A stretch of 64,000 bases of DNA from positions 124,001 to 188,000 of the forward strand of contig WIAH01000003.1 of the NCBI GenBank assembly GCA_014055525.1. The letters run 5' to 3'. The notes beneath the pieces are model-generated. The model was not told where the DNA came from, did not search any database, and was given only the letters and a program-made list of their open reading frames with translations. This DNA comes from Nitrospira sp. CR1.3. Its GTDB lineage: Bacteria > Nitrospirota > Nitrospiria > Nitrospirales > Nitrospiraceae. Below are positions 1 through 8,182 of this stretch, piece by piece. Both the position numbers and the translations under genes were made by a program. How positions within the stretch are numbered: the first letter of the stretch is position 1; each line of letters starts with the position of its first letter.

Positions 1-1
1 A

Positions 2-175
2 TACGAAACCCTTCCGCGCTATGAGATCGCTCAACAGTCCGGGCCGGATCACGACAAGATGTTCGAGGTTGTCGTGTCGGTGAAAGACGAGGTAGTTGGC
101 CGTGGTGTCGGGCGGAGCAAGAAAGAAGCAGAGCAGTCGGCTGCGCGACAGGCGTTGCGACGGATCGAGGAGTGA
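2..175 (+). CDS. rnc: Ribonuclease III, C-terminal dsRNA-binding domain (5'-truncated by window)
   Basis: The reading frame is open from the first bases and ends at TGA 173-175, giving 57 residues. The segment reads as the end of a double-stranded-RNA-binding domain: YEIAQQSGPDHDKMFEV followed by the G-x-G-x-S-KK-EAEQSAA-x-xAL helix that contacts dsRNA. In RNase III this domain follows the catalytic domain, which would lie upstream of the window. RNase III cleaves dsRNA in rRNA processing and mRNA turnover. Only the tail is visible, so another dsRBD protein is possible, but the Q-x-GPDH-x-K-x-F motif and the position at the protein end are typical of Rnc. Confidence 0.8.
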   Translation, partial: YETLPRYEIAQQSGPDHDKMFEVVVSVKDEVVGRGVGRSKKEAEQSAARQALRRIEE

Positions 176-235
176 GCGGCGAAGATCGTGATATGATGTG
201 GCCGAGGAATTCTTGTTGATTAAAGGAGGAACACA

Positions 236-826
236 ATGCGGAGTCCGATAAGAGCGAAGTGGATGGCGGCCGTGGCTTGTCTCGGAGGAGCGCTGCTGCT
301 CGGGGCTGGCGCCTTGCCAGCAGCCGACAAGCCCGCTGCGGCAAAATCGCCTAAGGCCGTCATCAAGACCAAGTTCGGTGAAATGGAGGTCGTCTTTTTC
401 CCCGACAAGGCTCCCAAGCATGTCGAGAACTTCATTAAGCTGGCGAAGTCGGGCTTCTACAACGGCACCATCTTCCATCGGGTCATTCCCGGCTTCATGA
501 TCCAGGGCGGAGATCCCAATACCAAAGACCCGAGCAAACCGGAAACCTACGGCTTGGGCGGACCGAGCGAGCGTGTGAGGGCCGAGTTCAACGACGTCCC
601 TCATCGAAGGGGCATCGTTTCCATGGCGCGGACGAACGACCCCAATAGCGCTGGTTCGCAGTTTTTCATCGTCGTGAAGGATTCGAATTTTCTGGATCGA
701 CAATACACAGCGTTCGGTGAAGTCGTCAAAGGAATGGAAGTGGCCGATCAAATCGTGAACATGCCGAGGAACGCCCGCGATCTCCCGACCGAGCGCGCGG
801 AGGTAACGATCACGGTGGTCGAGTAG
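236..826 (+). CDS. Exported cyclophilin-type peptidyl-prolyl cis-trans isomerase
   Basis: A 196-residue protein with an N-terminal signal peptide (basic start, hydrophobic stretch about residues 10-27, cleavage likely near ALPAAD) and a single cyclophilin domain from about residue 38. Cyclophilin landmarks are visible: FHRVIPGFMIQGGD with the catalytic Arg, GTGGP replaced by GLGGPSE, and AGSQFFI. It isomerises Xaa-Pro bonds, here probably in the periplasm. The start has a strong ribosome binding site, AAAGGAGG, at about 221-228. The next gene, 14 bp downstream, is a close paralogue, so the two form a tandem duplicate and probably an operon. Confidence 0.93.
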   Translation: MRSPIRAKWMAAVACLGGALLLGAGALPAADKPAAAKSPKAVIKTKFGEMEVVFFPDKAPKHVENFIKLAKSGFYNGTIFHRVIPGFMIQGGDPNTKDPSKPETYGLGGPSERVRAEFNDVPHRRGIVSMARTNDPNSAGSQFFIVVKDSNFLDRQYTAFGEVVKGMEVADQIVNMPRNARDLPTERAEVTITVVE

Positions 827-840
827 GGGAGGGCGATCAG

Positions 841-1464
841 ATGGGAGGCGCAAGATTGCCGGCCCGTAGACTCCTATTATGGATCATCGCAGCTAGCGTC
901 ATGGGCCTCGCGTCCGCCTGCGGCGGGAAAACAGAGGTAAAACCGGTGGGGCCTCCGCCGGATTCCGGTCCGAAAGCGATCATCAAGACCAAGTTTGGGG
1001 AGATGCACATGAAGTTTTACCCCGAGCTGGCCCCCAAGCATGTCGAGAACTTCATCAAACTGGCCAAGGCCGGCTTCTATAACGGCACGATCTTTCATCG
1101 GGTCATTCCGGGATTCATGATTCAGGGCGGCGATCCGAACACGAAGCTCTCGCTTCGCAAGGAGACCTACGGGCAGGGCGGCCCGAAAGACGAGAAGGGG
1201 AATCCGATTCTCTTGAAGGCGGAGTTCACCGACACTCCGCACAAACGAGGCATTGTCTCGATGGCGAGGGCCAATGAGCCGGATACCGCCGGCTCGCAAT
1301 TCTTCATCGTCGTCGAGCAGTCTCCCTTTTTGGATCGGAAATACACCGTGTTCGGGGAAGTGACAAGGGGCCTCGGCGTGGCGGACAAGATCGCCGCCCT
1401 GCCGCGAAACGACCATGACCTGCCGAACGAGCGGGTCGAAATGACGGTCACGATCGTGGAGTAG
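841..1464 (+). CDS. Lipoprotein cyclophilin-type peptidyl-prolyl cis-trans isomerase
   Basis: A 207-residue paralogue of the preceding gene. The N-terminus carries a lipoprotein signal with lipobox LASAC (Cys about residue 27), so this copy is probably lipid-anchored while its neighbour is soluble. The cyclophilin core starts near residue 44 and keeps FHRVIPGFMIQGGD and AGSQFFIV. Compared with the first copy it has an insertion of several residues (KDEKGNPI) before the AEF segment. The pair ends convergently against the minus-strand PilZ gene at 1481, with only 16 bp between. Confidence 0.93.
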   Translation: MGGARLPARRLLLWIIAASVMGLASACGGKTEVKPVGPPPDSGPKAIIKTKFGEMHMKFYPELAPKHVENFIKLAKAGFYNGTIFHRVIPGFMIQGGDPNTKLSLRKETYGQGGPKDEKGNPILLKAEFTDTPHKRGIVSMARANEPDTAGSQFFIVVEQSPFLDRKYTVFGEVTRGLGVADKIAALPRNDHDLPNERVEMTVTIVE

Positions 1465-1480
1465 GAGCGACGAGGAAGGG

Positions 1481-1804
1481 TTATGTACTCTGCTCGAGGT
1501 ATTGTCTGAGTCTGGCTCGCTCCGAAGGAAGAAACAGAACGAAACTTAGTCCGAACGCATTGCCGGATACCCAGCGGACCGAGGCGCGCTCCACCTTCAC
1601 GGGAGTCGATTGATCGGGAAGATGGACTAAGACGTGAAACTCCAATCCGTCGGCTAGGTTGACGTCGGATTCCGCCCGACAACCGGCTGGGGAGATGTTC
1701 GTGACTTTCGCTTCCCCCTCGATTTCATCCGATCGAAAACCCAGTGAGCACCGCAGGTCAACTCGCCGTGCCTTTCTGATTTTCCTCTCTTTTTCGGAGT
1801 TCAC
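1481..1804 (-). CDS. PilZ domain protein
   Basis: A 107-residue single-domain protein. Near the start RKARRVDLRC supplies the arginine-containing motif and, further on, NISPAGCRAESDVNL resembles the D/N-x-S-x-x-G signature of PilZ domains, which bind cyclic di-GMP. The second half is a beta-strand-rich segment ending in a short helix (SERARLRQYLEQ). No effector domain is attached, so it would act through a partner. The next minus-strand gene upstream is the Cys/His-rich protein at 1846-2547, 41 bp away. Function beyond c-di-GMP binding is unknown. Confidence 0.75.
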   Translation of the reverse strand: MNSEKERKIRKARRVDLRCSLGFRSDEIEGEAKVTNISPAGCRAESDVNLADGLEFHVLVHLPDQSTPVKVERASVRWVSGNAFGLSFVLFLPSERARLRQYLEQST

Positions 1805-1845
1805 AGAGCCTCCGCATATTTCGGTAAAGCAATCCCGATGTCGCG

Positions 1846-2547
1846 CTAGTGGTGATGGTGCCCGCAGTCTGGCCCATGAACATGAGATTCCGGTCCTGGC
1901 GGCGGCATAAACGACTGGCCGGGGAGCAGGATATGGCCTGGTTCATGCTGCTTGGTCAGGTGCATGGCCACTTCGGGATGGTAGGCGCGGACATAGCCGA
2001 CGAGCCCGGCGAGGAACCGCTGTGACTGAAAACCTGTTCCCGAAAATTCGGAGATGAATCGGACGGCGCGGTCCAGAACATCCGGTGCGGTCGCCGCATC
2101 GGCAATCTGCTGTGGATTCTGCTTCTTGAATGACTCGTATTCCTTCTTCAGGCGCTCGGCGAAGACCGGCATCGGCGCGGCGGGAACGTGGAGCGGACTC
2201 AATGTTCGCCGCAATGCCTGGATCGCCGCGACGATCTCGGCATCCTGCCCGTCACGCCGCCCCTGGAAATAGCTGAACGTGACCACTTCAACGAGGTTGT
2301 AGAGCGCGACGGCCTTCTCGCCTCCCAGCTCCGCGAGTTGGCGGTAGAACTCACGGCGCACCGGCATGAATTGCTCGCCCAGACGCTTTTGCTGGTAGTC
2401 GCTCCCGGTTCCCAGGTAGACGCAATCGGCCGGGCAGGACACGCGCACGATCCGATGCTCTCCGCAACAGAGCGTGCAGATGAGTCCTCTCAATGCCGGG
2501 CAAGGCCGTTTGCCCTTTCGCTGCTTGCAATAGACGCATTGGCTCAT
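1846..2547 (-). CDS. Cys/His-rich protein of unknown function
   Basis: A 233-residue protein I do not recognise. The first 45 residues hold eight cysteines in CxxC and CC arrangements (CVYCKQRKGKRPCP, CTLCCGE, SCPADC), which looks like a zinc-binding knuckle region. The middle is helical (residues about 60-200) and the C-terminus is a metal-binding-type tail ending DCGHHHH. No signal peptide is seen. The start codon overlaps the stop of the upstream beta-propeller gene (2544-2608 region) in an ATGA arrangement, so translation is probably coupled. The metal-binding ends suggest a role needing zinc or nickel, but that is inference. Confidence 0.7.
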   Translation of the reverse strand: MSQCVYCKQRKGKRPCPALRGLICTLCCGEHRIVRVSCPADCVYLGTGSDYQQKRLGEQFMPVRREFYRQLAELGGEKAVALYNLVEVVTFSYFQGRRDGQDAEIVAAIQALRRTLSPLHVPAAPMPVFAERLKKEYESFKKQNPQQIADAATAPDVLDRAVRFISEFSGTGFQSQRFLAGLVGYVRAYHPEVAMHLTKQHEPGHILLPGQSFMPPPGPESHVHGPDCGHHHH

Positions 2548-3608
2548 TTCCTGGCGGCTCCCTCCGCTCCCGGCTTCGGCGGAGGCGGCACAAAGCCGTA
2601 GTCGGCCAGGGTTCGCTTCTCCTGCCTCGATTTCCCGTCCGAAGGTGTTTCCAGTCCGTTCATCTCAGCCGCGTGAGCGGACTCGTAGGGAACCAGGATC
2701 AAGTTGTTCGTTCGATCGATGCCGAGATCTCCCGGAGATGGCAGGTACTCCGCGATGACTTGAAACCGCTTGTCCCAGGTCATGCGCCACACTTTCCCTG
2801 CAGTAAAATCCGAGACGTACATATTGCCCCAACGATCGAAGTCGACCCCGCGTAGGTTCTTGAACCGGCTGGAAAAGAACCCGTTCGACACGAGTTCAGT
2901 CAAGGATCCTTCCGGCGAGATATCGAAAATCTTCCCTTTGTTCCAGCTGACGACGATCACATGTCCGGATTTGGGGTGCACCGCCAAACCGGCGGGCCCG
3001 GCCAGCGCCGGCTCGGCGATTAACACCGAAGCTTTTCGAGAGACGAGATCGATCCGGTAGATCCGGTTCGCGTGTTGATCGGAACAATACAGGGTTCCAT
3101 TGCCGTCGAACGTGACGTCTGTGAGCGAGACCTGTGCCGAGCCGTTCACGGAGCTGCTCGGGATGGAGATGGCCACGATCGACTTGCCCGTGGCGACCTC
3201 GAATCCCCGAAGCGTATCGAGGTCTGCGACGTAGAGCATCTGATCAACGAGTGCCATGCCTTTGGGAGCGTGCAGAATGACATCACCCTTGCCCCCTTGA
3301 ATGAACTTCAGATTGACGATTTTCCCGTTCGCGTCCAGCTTCGTAATGAAGCCGTTGTTGTCGGCCTTATCCGGGTCTCCGTTGACGCTGGAGATGAAGT
3401 ATTCCCTGCCCGCCTGGCCGCTGACAAAGCTATAGGGCGACTGAAGGTCTGTGACAGTAATCTGAGCGTAGGCCGGGCCGGCCGTGAAGGCCGCGACCGG
3501 CAAGACGAAGCCGGTCAGCAGAATTCCAAGTGAGCGACCTCTGGGGAAAGACGTTGAAGCGGTTTTCGTCACAGATGGATCAGTATGGCAAAAATGGTGA
3601 TAGGTCAT
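2544..3608 (-). CDS. Exported NHL/SMP-30-like beta-propeller protein
   Basis: A 354-residue protein with a long N-terminal signal (hydrophobic stretch about residues 28-46, cleavage near AYA) followed by repeated beta-propeller blades of the NHL/SMP-30 type: the recurring pattern is G-x-x-Y-V-x-D-x-x-x-x-x-I-x-R/F, e.g. LYCSDQHANRIYRID and MYVSDFTAGKVWRM. Such proteins bind ligands or act as sugar-lactone hydrolase-like enzymes; the substrate cannot be read from the sequence. The C-terminus is proline-rich. It overlaps the next gene by 4 bp (ATGA) and probably heads a minus-strand operon with it. Confidence 0.75.
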   Translation of the reverse strand: MTYHHFCHTDPSVTKTASTSFPRGRSLGILLTGFVLPVAAFTAGPAYAQITVTDLQSPYSFVSGQAGREYFISSVNGDPDKADNNGFITKLDANGKIVNLKFIQGGKGDVILHAPKGMALVDQMLYVADLDTLRGFEVATGKSIVAISIPSSSVNGSAQVSLTDVTFDGNGTLYCSDQHANRIYRIDLVSRKASVLIAEPALAGPAGLAVHPKSGHVIVVSWNKGKIFDISPEGSLTELVSNGFFSSRFKNLRGVDFDRWGNMYVSDFTAGKVWRMTWDKRFQVIAEYLPSPGDLGIDRTNNLILVPYESAHAAEMNGLETPSDGKSRQEKRTLADYGFVPPPPKPGAEGAARK

Positions 3609-3662
3609 CGTAGCTGCGGGGTGAAGAACCTGTCAAGAAAACCGGCCTCGAGGTAGACGTCC

Positions 3663-3730
3663 AGAGGCGAGGGGCGAGGGGTTTGGGTGTAGCGAAGGAT
3701 GGCCAAGAGAGCAGCCCATTGCCCCTAGCC
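3663..3730. repeat. Iterated-unit inverted repeat (GAGGGGC type)
   Basis: The left arm, 3663-3682, is AGAGGCGAGGGGCGAGGGGT, two copies of GGCGAGGG. The right arm, 3711-3730, is GCAGCCCATTGCCCCTAGCC, roughly its reverse complement. The match is imperfect. It resembles the hairpin set in the rTCA block in design. Confidence 0.4.
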
Positions 3731-3759
3731 GCGAACCTTGTGCCTGGCCAAGCAACACA

Positions 3760-3789
3760 TTGACTTGCGCAAAAATGCCCTGCTAAGGT
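3760..3789 (+). promoter_or_regulatory. Candidate promoter of folD-metF-panB
   Basis: TTGACT at 3760-3765 and TAAGGT at 3784-3789 are separated by 18 bp, a fair match to the housekeeping sigma-70 consensus. It lies about 110 bp before the folD start, with a hairpin repeat in the leader. Confidence 0.4.
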
Positions 3790-3806
3790 GCCCCGCTCGG
3801 AAAGCA

Positions 3807-3880
3807 GGTGAAGGTTTAGGCTAAGGTTGAGCGAAGATCTCAGCCAGTGATTCCCTAAGCCTCAGCCTCGACCTCAACCT
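3807..3880. repeat. Iterated-unit inverted repeat in the folD leader (AGGTTnAGGCT type)
   Basis: The left arm (3807-3831) iterates AGGTTTAGGCTAAGGTTGAG; the right arm (3854-3880) reads CCTAAGCCTCAGCC and ends CGACCTCAACCT, the reverse complement of the same unit. AGGTTGAG/CTCAACCT pair perfectly. If transcribed from the 3760 promoter it would fold just upstream of the folD ribosome binding site. Confidence 0.6.
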
Positions 3881-3899
3881 AACAGTCGCGGAGGAACTC

Positions 3900-4760
3900 G
3901 TGGCGGCACGACTCATTGACGGCAAAGCACTGGCGCAGCAAGTACGGGACAGGTTGGCGGTTGAATCAGCCGCGGTATTGGCCAAGACCGGGGTAAAGCC
4001 GGGCCTGGCGACCATTCTGGTGGGTGACGATCCCGCTTCCCATGTGTACGTCAAGAACAAGCAGAAGGCCTGCGAACAAGCCGGGATTCATGTCGATGAC
4101 CATAAGTTGCCGGCCGGCACGACCCAGAACGAGCTGCTTGCGCTGATCGAAAAGAAGAATGCCGATCCGAAAATTCACGGCATTCTCGTGCAGCTTCCTT
4201 TGCCGAAGCATATCGACAGCAAGACCATTCTCGAGGCGGTATCGCCGACGAAGGACGCCGACGGGTTTCACCCCTATAACTTCGGCCGTCTGGTCGAAGG
4301 TCATCCCGTATTCGAAGCCTGCACTCCTAAGGGGGTGATCAAGATGATTGAATCCACCGGCGTCACCATCGAAGGTAAGCGCGCTGTGGTGCTGGGGCGG
4401 AGCAACATCGTGGGCAAACCCCTGGCCCTAATGCTCTTGCAGCGCAATGCCACCGTGACCATCTGCCATTCGAAGACCAGGGATCTGCCGGCCGTCTGCC
4501 GGGAAGCCGAATTGCTCTTGGTCGCGATCGGGAAGGCCAGGTTTGTCACGGCCGACATGGTTCGCGAGGGGGCCGTGGTCATCGATGTGGGAACGAACAA
4601 AACGCCGGAAGGAAAACTCTGCGGCGATGTCGATTTCGAACCGGTCAGTCAGAAGGCGGGATGGATCAGCCCTGTGCCTGGCGGGGTCGGCCCCATGACG
4701 ATCGCGATGTTACTGGACAATACGGTGGAGTCTGCTAAGAGAATGGCAGGGACGCCGTAG
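3900..4760 (+). CDS. folD: Bifunctional methylenetetrahydrofolate dehydrogenase / methenyltetrahydrofolate cyclohydrolase
   Basis: A 286-residue FolD of normal length. It interconverts methylene-, methenyl- and formyl-tetrahydrofolate in the cytoplasm using NADP. Family motifs are visible: YVKNKQKACEQAGI with the catalytic Tyr/Lys, ILVQLPLPKHID, CTPKGVIKMI, the Rossmann segment VLGRSNIVGKPLALML, and the C-terminal SPVPGGVGPMTIAML. The start is GTG at 3900, supported by the ribosome binding site GAGGAAC just upstream and by alignment of MAARLIDGKALA with family N-termini. It is followed 31 bp later by metF and then panB, so the operon supplies and consumes methylene-THF. Confidence 0.96.
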   Translation: MAARLIDGKALAQQVRDRLAVESAAVLAKTGVKPGLATILVGDDPASHVYVKNKQKACEQAGIHVDDHKLPAGTTQNELLALIEKKNADPKIHGILVQLPLPKHIDSKTILEAVSPTKDADGFHPYNFGRLVEGHPVFEACTPKGVIKMIESTGVTIEGKRAVVLGRSNIVGKPLALMLLQRNATVTICHSKTRDLPAVCREAELLLVAIGKARFVTADMVREGAVVIDVGTNKTPEGKLCGDVDFEPVSQKAGWISPVPGGVGPMTIAMLLDNTVESAKRMAGTP

Positions 4761-4791
4761 GAGCGGTGGAGCAGAGGAGTCCAAGCGGGAA

Positions 4792-5679
4792 ATGAGTCGG
4801 GAGCCCAGACGGTTGAAAGACGTTCTCGATCAACGGCAGTTTGCCGTCACGGTCGAGTACAACCCTCCGAAGGGAACGAACATTGCCGCTGTCCTGGAAA
4901 ACGCCAAGCAACTGGTGGGGCGCGTTCACGGCGTCAACGTCACCGACAACACGGCGGCGGTCGTCCGCGCCGGCTCCTTGCCCGTCTGCCGCCTGCTCTA
5001 CGAACTGGGGCACGACCCGGTCATGCAGATGACTTGTCGAGATCGCAATCGGATCGCCATGCAATCCGATCTCATGGGCGCGCATATGCTGGGCATTCGC
5101 AACATTCTCTGTTTGACCGGAGACTATCCGACGGTCGGGGATCATAAGGACGCGAAACCGGTGTACGATCTGGACTCGGTTCAGGTCATGCAGCTTGTGC
5201 TGGGGCTCAACGGGGCCCGCGATATGGCGGGGCATAAACTGGACGGGTCGACGTCGTTCACCATCGGCGCAGCCGTGACGCCGGAGGCCGATCCCCTCGG
5301 GCCGATGCTCGCGAAATTCGAGGTGAAGGTCAAGGCCGGCGCACAATTTTTCCAGACGCAAGCCATCTACAATCCGGAGCAGTTCGCAAGCTTCATGAAG
5401 ACAGTCCGTCCGTTCAAGGTGAAAGTTCTTGCCGGCATTCTGGTCCTGCGTAATGCCAAGATGGCCGAATTCATGAATGCCAACATTCCGGGTGTGTCCG
5501 TTCCGCAGGCGATGATCGATGAACTGCGGGCAGCGGGCGACAAGTCGGAGGACGTGGGAGTTGAGATCGCCGTGCGCACCATCAAGGCGGTGCGGCCCCA
5601 TTGCGATGGAGTGCATATTATGGCGATCAAGGCGACCCATCGGCTCGGCGAGATCATTACGAAAGCGGAACTGGGATGA
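4792..5679 (+). CDS. metF: 5,10-methylenetetrahydrofolate reductase
   Basis: A 295-residue MTHFR TIM-barrel protein that reduces methylene-THF to methyl-THF. Visible features are the N-terminal VEYNPPKG with the catalytic Glu region, NVTDN, LYELGHDPVMQMTCRDRNR, NILCLTGDYP (folate/flavin contact) and FFQTQAIYNPEQF. The length fits the short bacterial/archaeal type; it lacks the extra C-terminal Cys domain, but a separate 82-residue MetV-like protein is encoded at 8681-8929. The TGA stop overlaps the ATG of panB (ATGA at 5676-5679), indicating translational coupling. The electron donor (NADH or ferredoxin) cannot be read from the sequence. Confidence 0.92.
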   Translation: MSREPRRLKDVLDQRQFAVTVEYNPPKGTNIAAVLENAKQLVGRVHGVNVTDNTAAVVRAGSLPVCRLLYELGHDPVMQMTCRDRNRIAMQSDLMGAHMLGIRNILCLTGDYPTVGDHKDAKPVYDLDSVQVMQLVLGLNGARDMAGHKLDGSTSFTIGAAVTPEADPLGPMLAKFEVKVKAGAQFFQTQAIYNPEQFASFMKTVRPFKVKVLAGILVLRNAKMAEFMNANIPGVSVPQAMIDELRAAGDKSEDVGVEIAVRTIKAVRPHCDGVHIMAIKATHRLGEIITKAELG

Positions 5680-6464
5680 TGACGATTCCCGAACTCCGGC
5701 AATACAAACGAGGGAAAAAGCTGATTGTGGTGACGGCCTACGACGCCTTGTTCGCCCGCATCGTTGAACAGGCGGGAATCGAAACGATTCTCGTCGGCGA
5801 TTCGCTGGGTGTCGTGGTGCAGGGCAAGGCCAACACGCTCTCCGTGTCGATGGACGACATGCTCTACCACACCAAACTGGTGGCCGGTGCGGTGAAAAAG
5901 GCCTTGGTGATCGGCGACATGCCGTTCATGTCCTATCAGGCCAGCAGGGAAGACGCGCTCCGGAATGCTGGACGACTGGTTCAAGCAGGCGCCCAGGCGG
6001 TGAAGCTGGAGGGCGGTGCTGCGGTGGTCGATCGCGTAGAGGCCATGACGCAGGTCGGGATTCCGGTCGTCGGCCATCTCGGGATGACCCCGCAGTCGGT
6101 CCACCAGTACGGCGGCTACAAGGTGCAGGGCAAAGACAAGAATCAGGCAAAGGCGATGCTGGATGATGCGAAGGCGCTTGAGACGGCAGGAGCGGTCGCG
6201 GTTGTGCTGGAAGCGATACCGGCGGAATTGGCGAAGTCGATGACGGCTCAACTGACTATTCCCACCATCGGCATCGGCGCCGGTCCTTATTGTGACGGCC
6301 AGGTGCTGGTGCTCTACGATCTTTTGGGAATGTTCGACGAGTTTGTGCCCAAGTTCGTGAAGCCCTATGCGCACCTCAAGGCTGACGCGTTGCAGGCCCT
6401 CCGCCGCTACAAGGAAGAAGTTGAGCAGGGGAAATTCCCTTCGGACTCAGAAAGTTATCGGTGA
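5676..6464 (+). CDS. panB: 3-methyl-2-oxobutanoate hydroxymethyltransferase (pantothenate synthesis)
   Basis: A 262-residue PanB, the standard length. It transfers the methylene group of methylene-THF to 2-oxoisovalerate to make ketopantoate for coenzyme A. The active-site segments are present: VTAYDALFARI, LVGDSLGVVVQG (metal-binding Asp), VIGDMPFMSYQ, AVKLEGG, PVVGHLGMTPQSVHQYGGYKVQGK and IPTIGIGAGPYCDGQVLVLYDLLG. I chose ATG 5676 (MMTIPELRQYK) because it overlaps the metF stop and matches family N-termini; an in-frame start further upstream lies inside metF. Its substrate methylene-THF comes from FolD in the same operon. Confidence 0.96.
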   Translation: MMTIPELRQYKRGKKLIVVTAYDALFARIVEQAGIETILVGDSLGVVVQGKANTLSVSMDDMLYHTKLVAGAVKKALVIGDMPFMSYQASREDALRNAGRLVQAGAQAVKLEGGAAVVDRVEAMTQVGIPVVGHLGMTPQSVHQYGGYKVQGKDKNQAKAMLDDAKALETAGAVAVVLEAIPAELAKSMTAQLTIPTIGIGAGPYCDGQVLVLYDLLGMFDEFVPKFVKPYAHLKADALQALRRYKEEVEQGKFPSDSESYR

Positions 6465-6536
6465 CCCGCACCAAAGGGGGGAAGACATGCCCCAATCGGT
6501 TTGATACAGTCTGGTCCGGTCCTTGGGAGACGTTCC

Positions 6537-7313
6537 ATGGAATGGATCGACTGGTCGCTGAGCAGAGAGTTTCGTCAGTTTGTACTCGATCATAATTTGT
6601 TTATCCCCCTGTTGTTTCTCGCTCGAATCGTCATCCTCACGACGCTCGAACTCATCGCGCCGGCGCGGAAGATTTCCTATCGTTCAGTGCTCCTCTATGA
6701 CCTCATCGGCTGCACACTCGTCGGGTACATTCTCATTCCTGCATCTGAGTTTTTGAGTAATCGCATCGCGCTGCGGGCCAGCATGCCTGAAGCTGTCCTG
6801 GCGCTGCCTGTGGCCGCTTCATTCATGCTCTACTATATAATCGGTGATTTTGGAGCCTACTGGATGCATCGTTTGATGCATTCAAAGCCGGTCTGGCGGG
6901 TTCACAAGTGGCATCATTCCCCTACGACCATGTATTGGTTGGCCGGCTACAGGGCGTCTCTCCCGCAACAAACTCTGTTCAATCTCCCATGGATTTTCGC
7001 TTATCCGGTATTCGGGCTCTCTCCCTGGTGGCTGTATTTGGCGGTGATGTCGTCTCATATGCTGCTGAACGACTGGATGCACATGAACGTGTCCTGGCGG
7101 TCAAATTGGCTGGAAATGATTCTCGTCACGCCGCGGTACCACCACATTCACCACAGCGACAATCCAGCCTATTCCAATTCCAACTTCGGGGTCACGTTCA
7201 CCATGTGGGATCGTATGTTCGGGACCTATGTTGATCCGGAGGCGGTACAACAGCCCATCTCGTTTGGAATCGGGGAAGAGGTCCCGCTCATTCGGCTTGT
7301 TGCAGGAGTGTGA
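6537..7313 (+). CDS. Sterol desaturase / fatty acid hydroxylase family membrane protein
   Basis: A 258-residue integral membrane di-iron protein. The histidine clusters that bind iron in this family are all present: HRLMH (about residue 105), HKWHH (about 118-122) and RYHHIHHSD (about 198-206). Several hydrophobic segments precede and separate them. Family members hydroxylate or desaturate lipids with O2. I chose ATG 6537 because GGGAG lies about 10 bp upstream; a TTG at 6501 in frame is less likely. The substrate is unknown; the squalene-hopene cyclase at 62.7 kb shows that this cell makes triterpenoids, but there is no direct link. Confidence 0.85.
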   Translation: MEWIDWSLSREFRQFVLDHNLFIPLLFLARIVILTTLELIAPARKISYRSVLLYDLIGCTLVGYILIPASEFLSNRIALRASMPEAVLALPVAASFMLYYIIGDFGAYWMHRLMHSKPVWRVHKWHHSPTTMYWLAGYRASLPQQTLFNLPWIFAYPVFGLSPWWLYLAVMSSHMLLNDWMHMNVSWRSNWLEMILVTPRYHHIHHSDNPAYSNSNFGVTFTMWDRMFGTYVDPEAVQQPISFGIGEEVPLIRLVAGV

Positions 7314-7331
7314 ATCGGCAGGGCTCGGGTT

Positions 7332-8138
7332 TTACTGTCGGTGAAATCCTTCGACCTGAAACAGGCCACGGTCTTCCAGTCGGACTGCCGTTAGCTGTCT
7401 TCCCCACACGCAACCGCTATCGATCGCGAGATGATTCGGTTCGAGCTGGAGCCCCAATGCGGCCCAGTGACCGGTGATGATTGTGGCATCGGAATTTCGG
7501 CGATTTGGAATACGGAACCACGGTAAGTAGCCGGAAGGAGCTTCCTCTGGCGGTCCGGAGAAGCTCGACATCTCGCCGGTCGGTTTGCAGACGCGAAGTC
7601 TCGTCAAGACCCGCGCGATGACTGCTATCCGCGCATTCCCTGCGAGTGAAGGGCTCCAGGTCGACGGAGATCCATGAAAAAGTTCCTGGAGAAAGTCTCG
7701 ATAGTGAGCTCCTGCAAGCGCGGTTTCCACCTCATCGGCCAATTGGGCGGCCTCTTCCACGGTCCATTGAGGCAAGAGGCCGGCATGGACCATGAGATGC
7801 GATCCTTCACGATGGTGAAGCGGTTGTCTCCTCAGCCAGTCGACCAGTTCTTTCCTATCATCGGCGGCAAGCACGTCTTGAATCGTGTCTTTCGGCCGTA
7901 AGGCGACAATTCCCTCGGCGACCGCCAGTAGGAAGAGATCGTGATTGCCCAACACGACCGACGTCGAACGTCCGAGGTTCTTGACGAAACGCAGAACACT
8001 TACGGAGTCCGGGCCCCGATTGACCAGATCGCCGACAAACCAGAGGCGATCGTTATCGGGATGAAAGTCGATGCGATCGATCAGCCGGTGCAGCTGCGCC
8101 GCACAGCCTTGCACGTCACCGATTGCGTAGGTTGCCAT
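7332..8138 (-). CDS. apaH: Bis(5'-nucleosyl)-tetraphosphatase, symmetrical
   Basis: A 268-residue metallophosphoesterase of ApaH length. It hydrolyses diadenosine tetraphosphate to two ADP. The metal-binding motifs are in order: GDVQGC (residues 7-12), FVGDLVNRGPDS and VLGNHD, with HAGLLPQW and the late TGHWAALGL segment. ApaH can also decap Np4-capped RNA, a known property of the family. It is the last of three minus-strand genes (MetV-like domain, queF, apaH) and ends convergently with the hydroxylase gene 18 bp away. Confidence 0.92.
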   Translation of the reverse strand: MATYAIGDVQGCAAQLHRLIDRIDFHPDNDRLWFVGDLVNRGPDSVSVLRFVKNLGRSTSVVLGNHDLFLLAVAEGIVALRPKDTIQDVLAADDRKELVDWLRRQPLHHREGSHLMVHAGLLPQWTVEEAAQLADEVETALAGAHYRDFLQELFHGSPSTWSPSLAGNARIAVIARVLTRLRVCKPTGEMSSFSGPPEEAPSGYLPWFRIPNRRNSDATIITGHWAALGLQLEPNHLAIDSGCVWGRQLTAVRLEDRGLFQVEGFHRQ

Positions 8139-8182
8139 TCGTGATCAGACGTGTTGTTTGACGCGACGGGTGGATCTAACTG

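Larger units (their letters stand above)
3609..3899. other. Intergenic region between divergent propeller gene and folD
   Basis: About 290 bp without a gene. It holds two imperfect inverted repeats made of iterated units (3663-3730 and 3807-3880, listed separately) and a candidate promoter for folD at 3760-3789. Nothing else is recognised. Confidence 0.6.
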
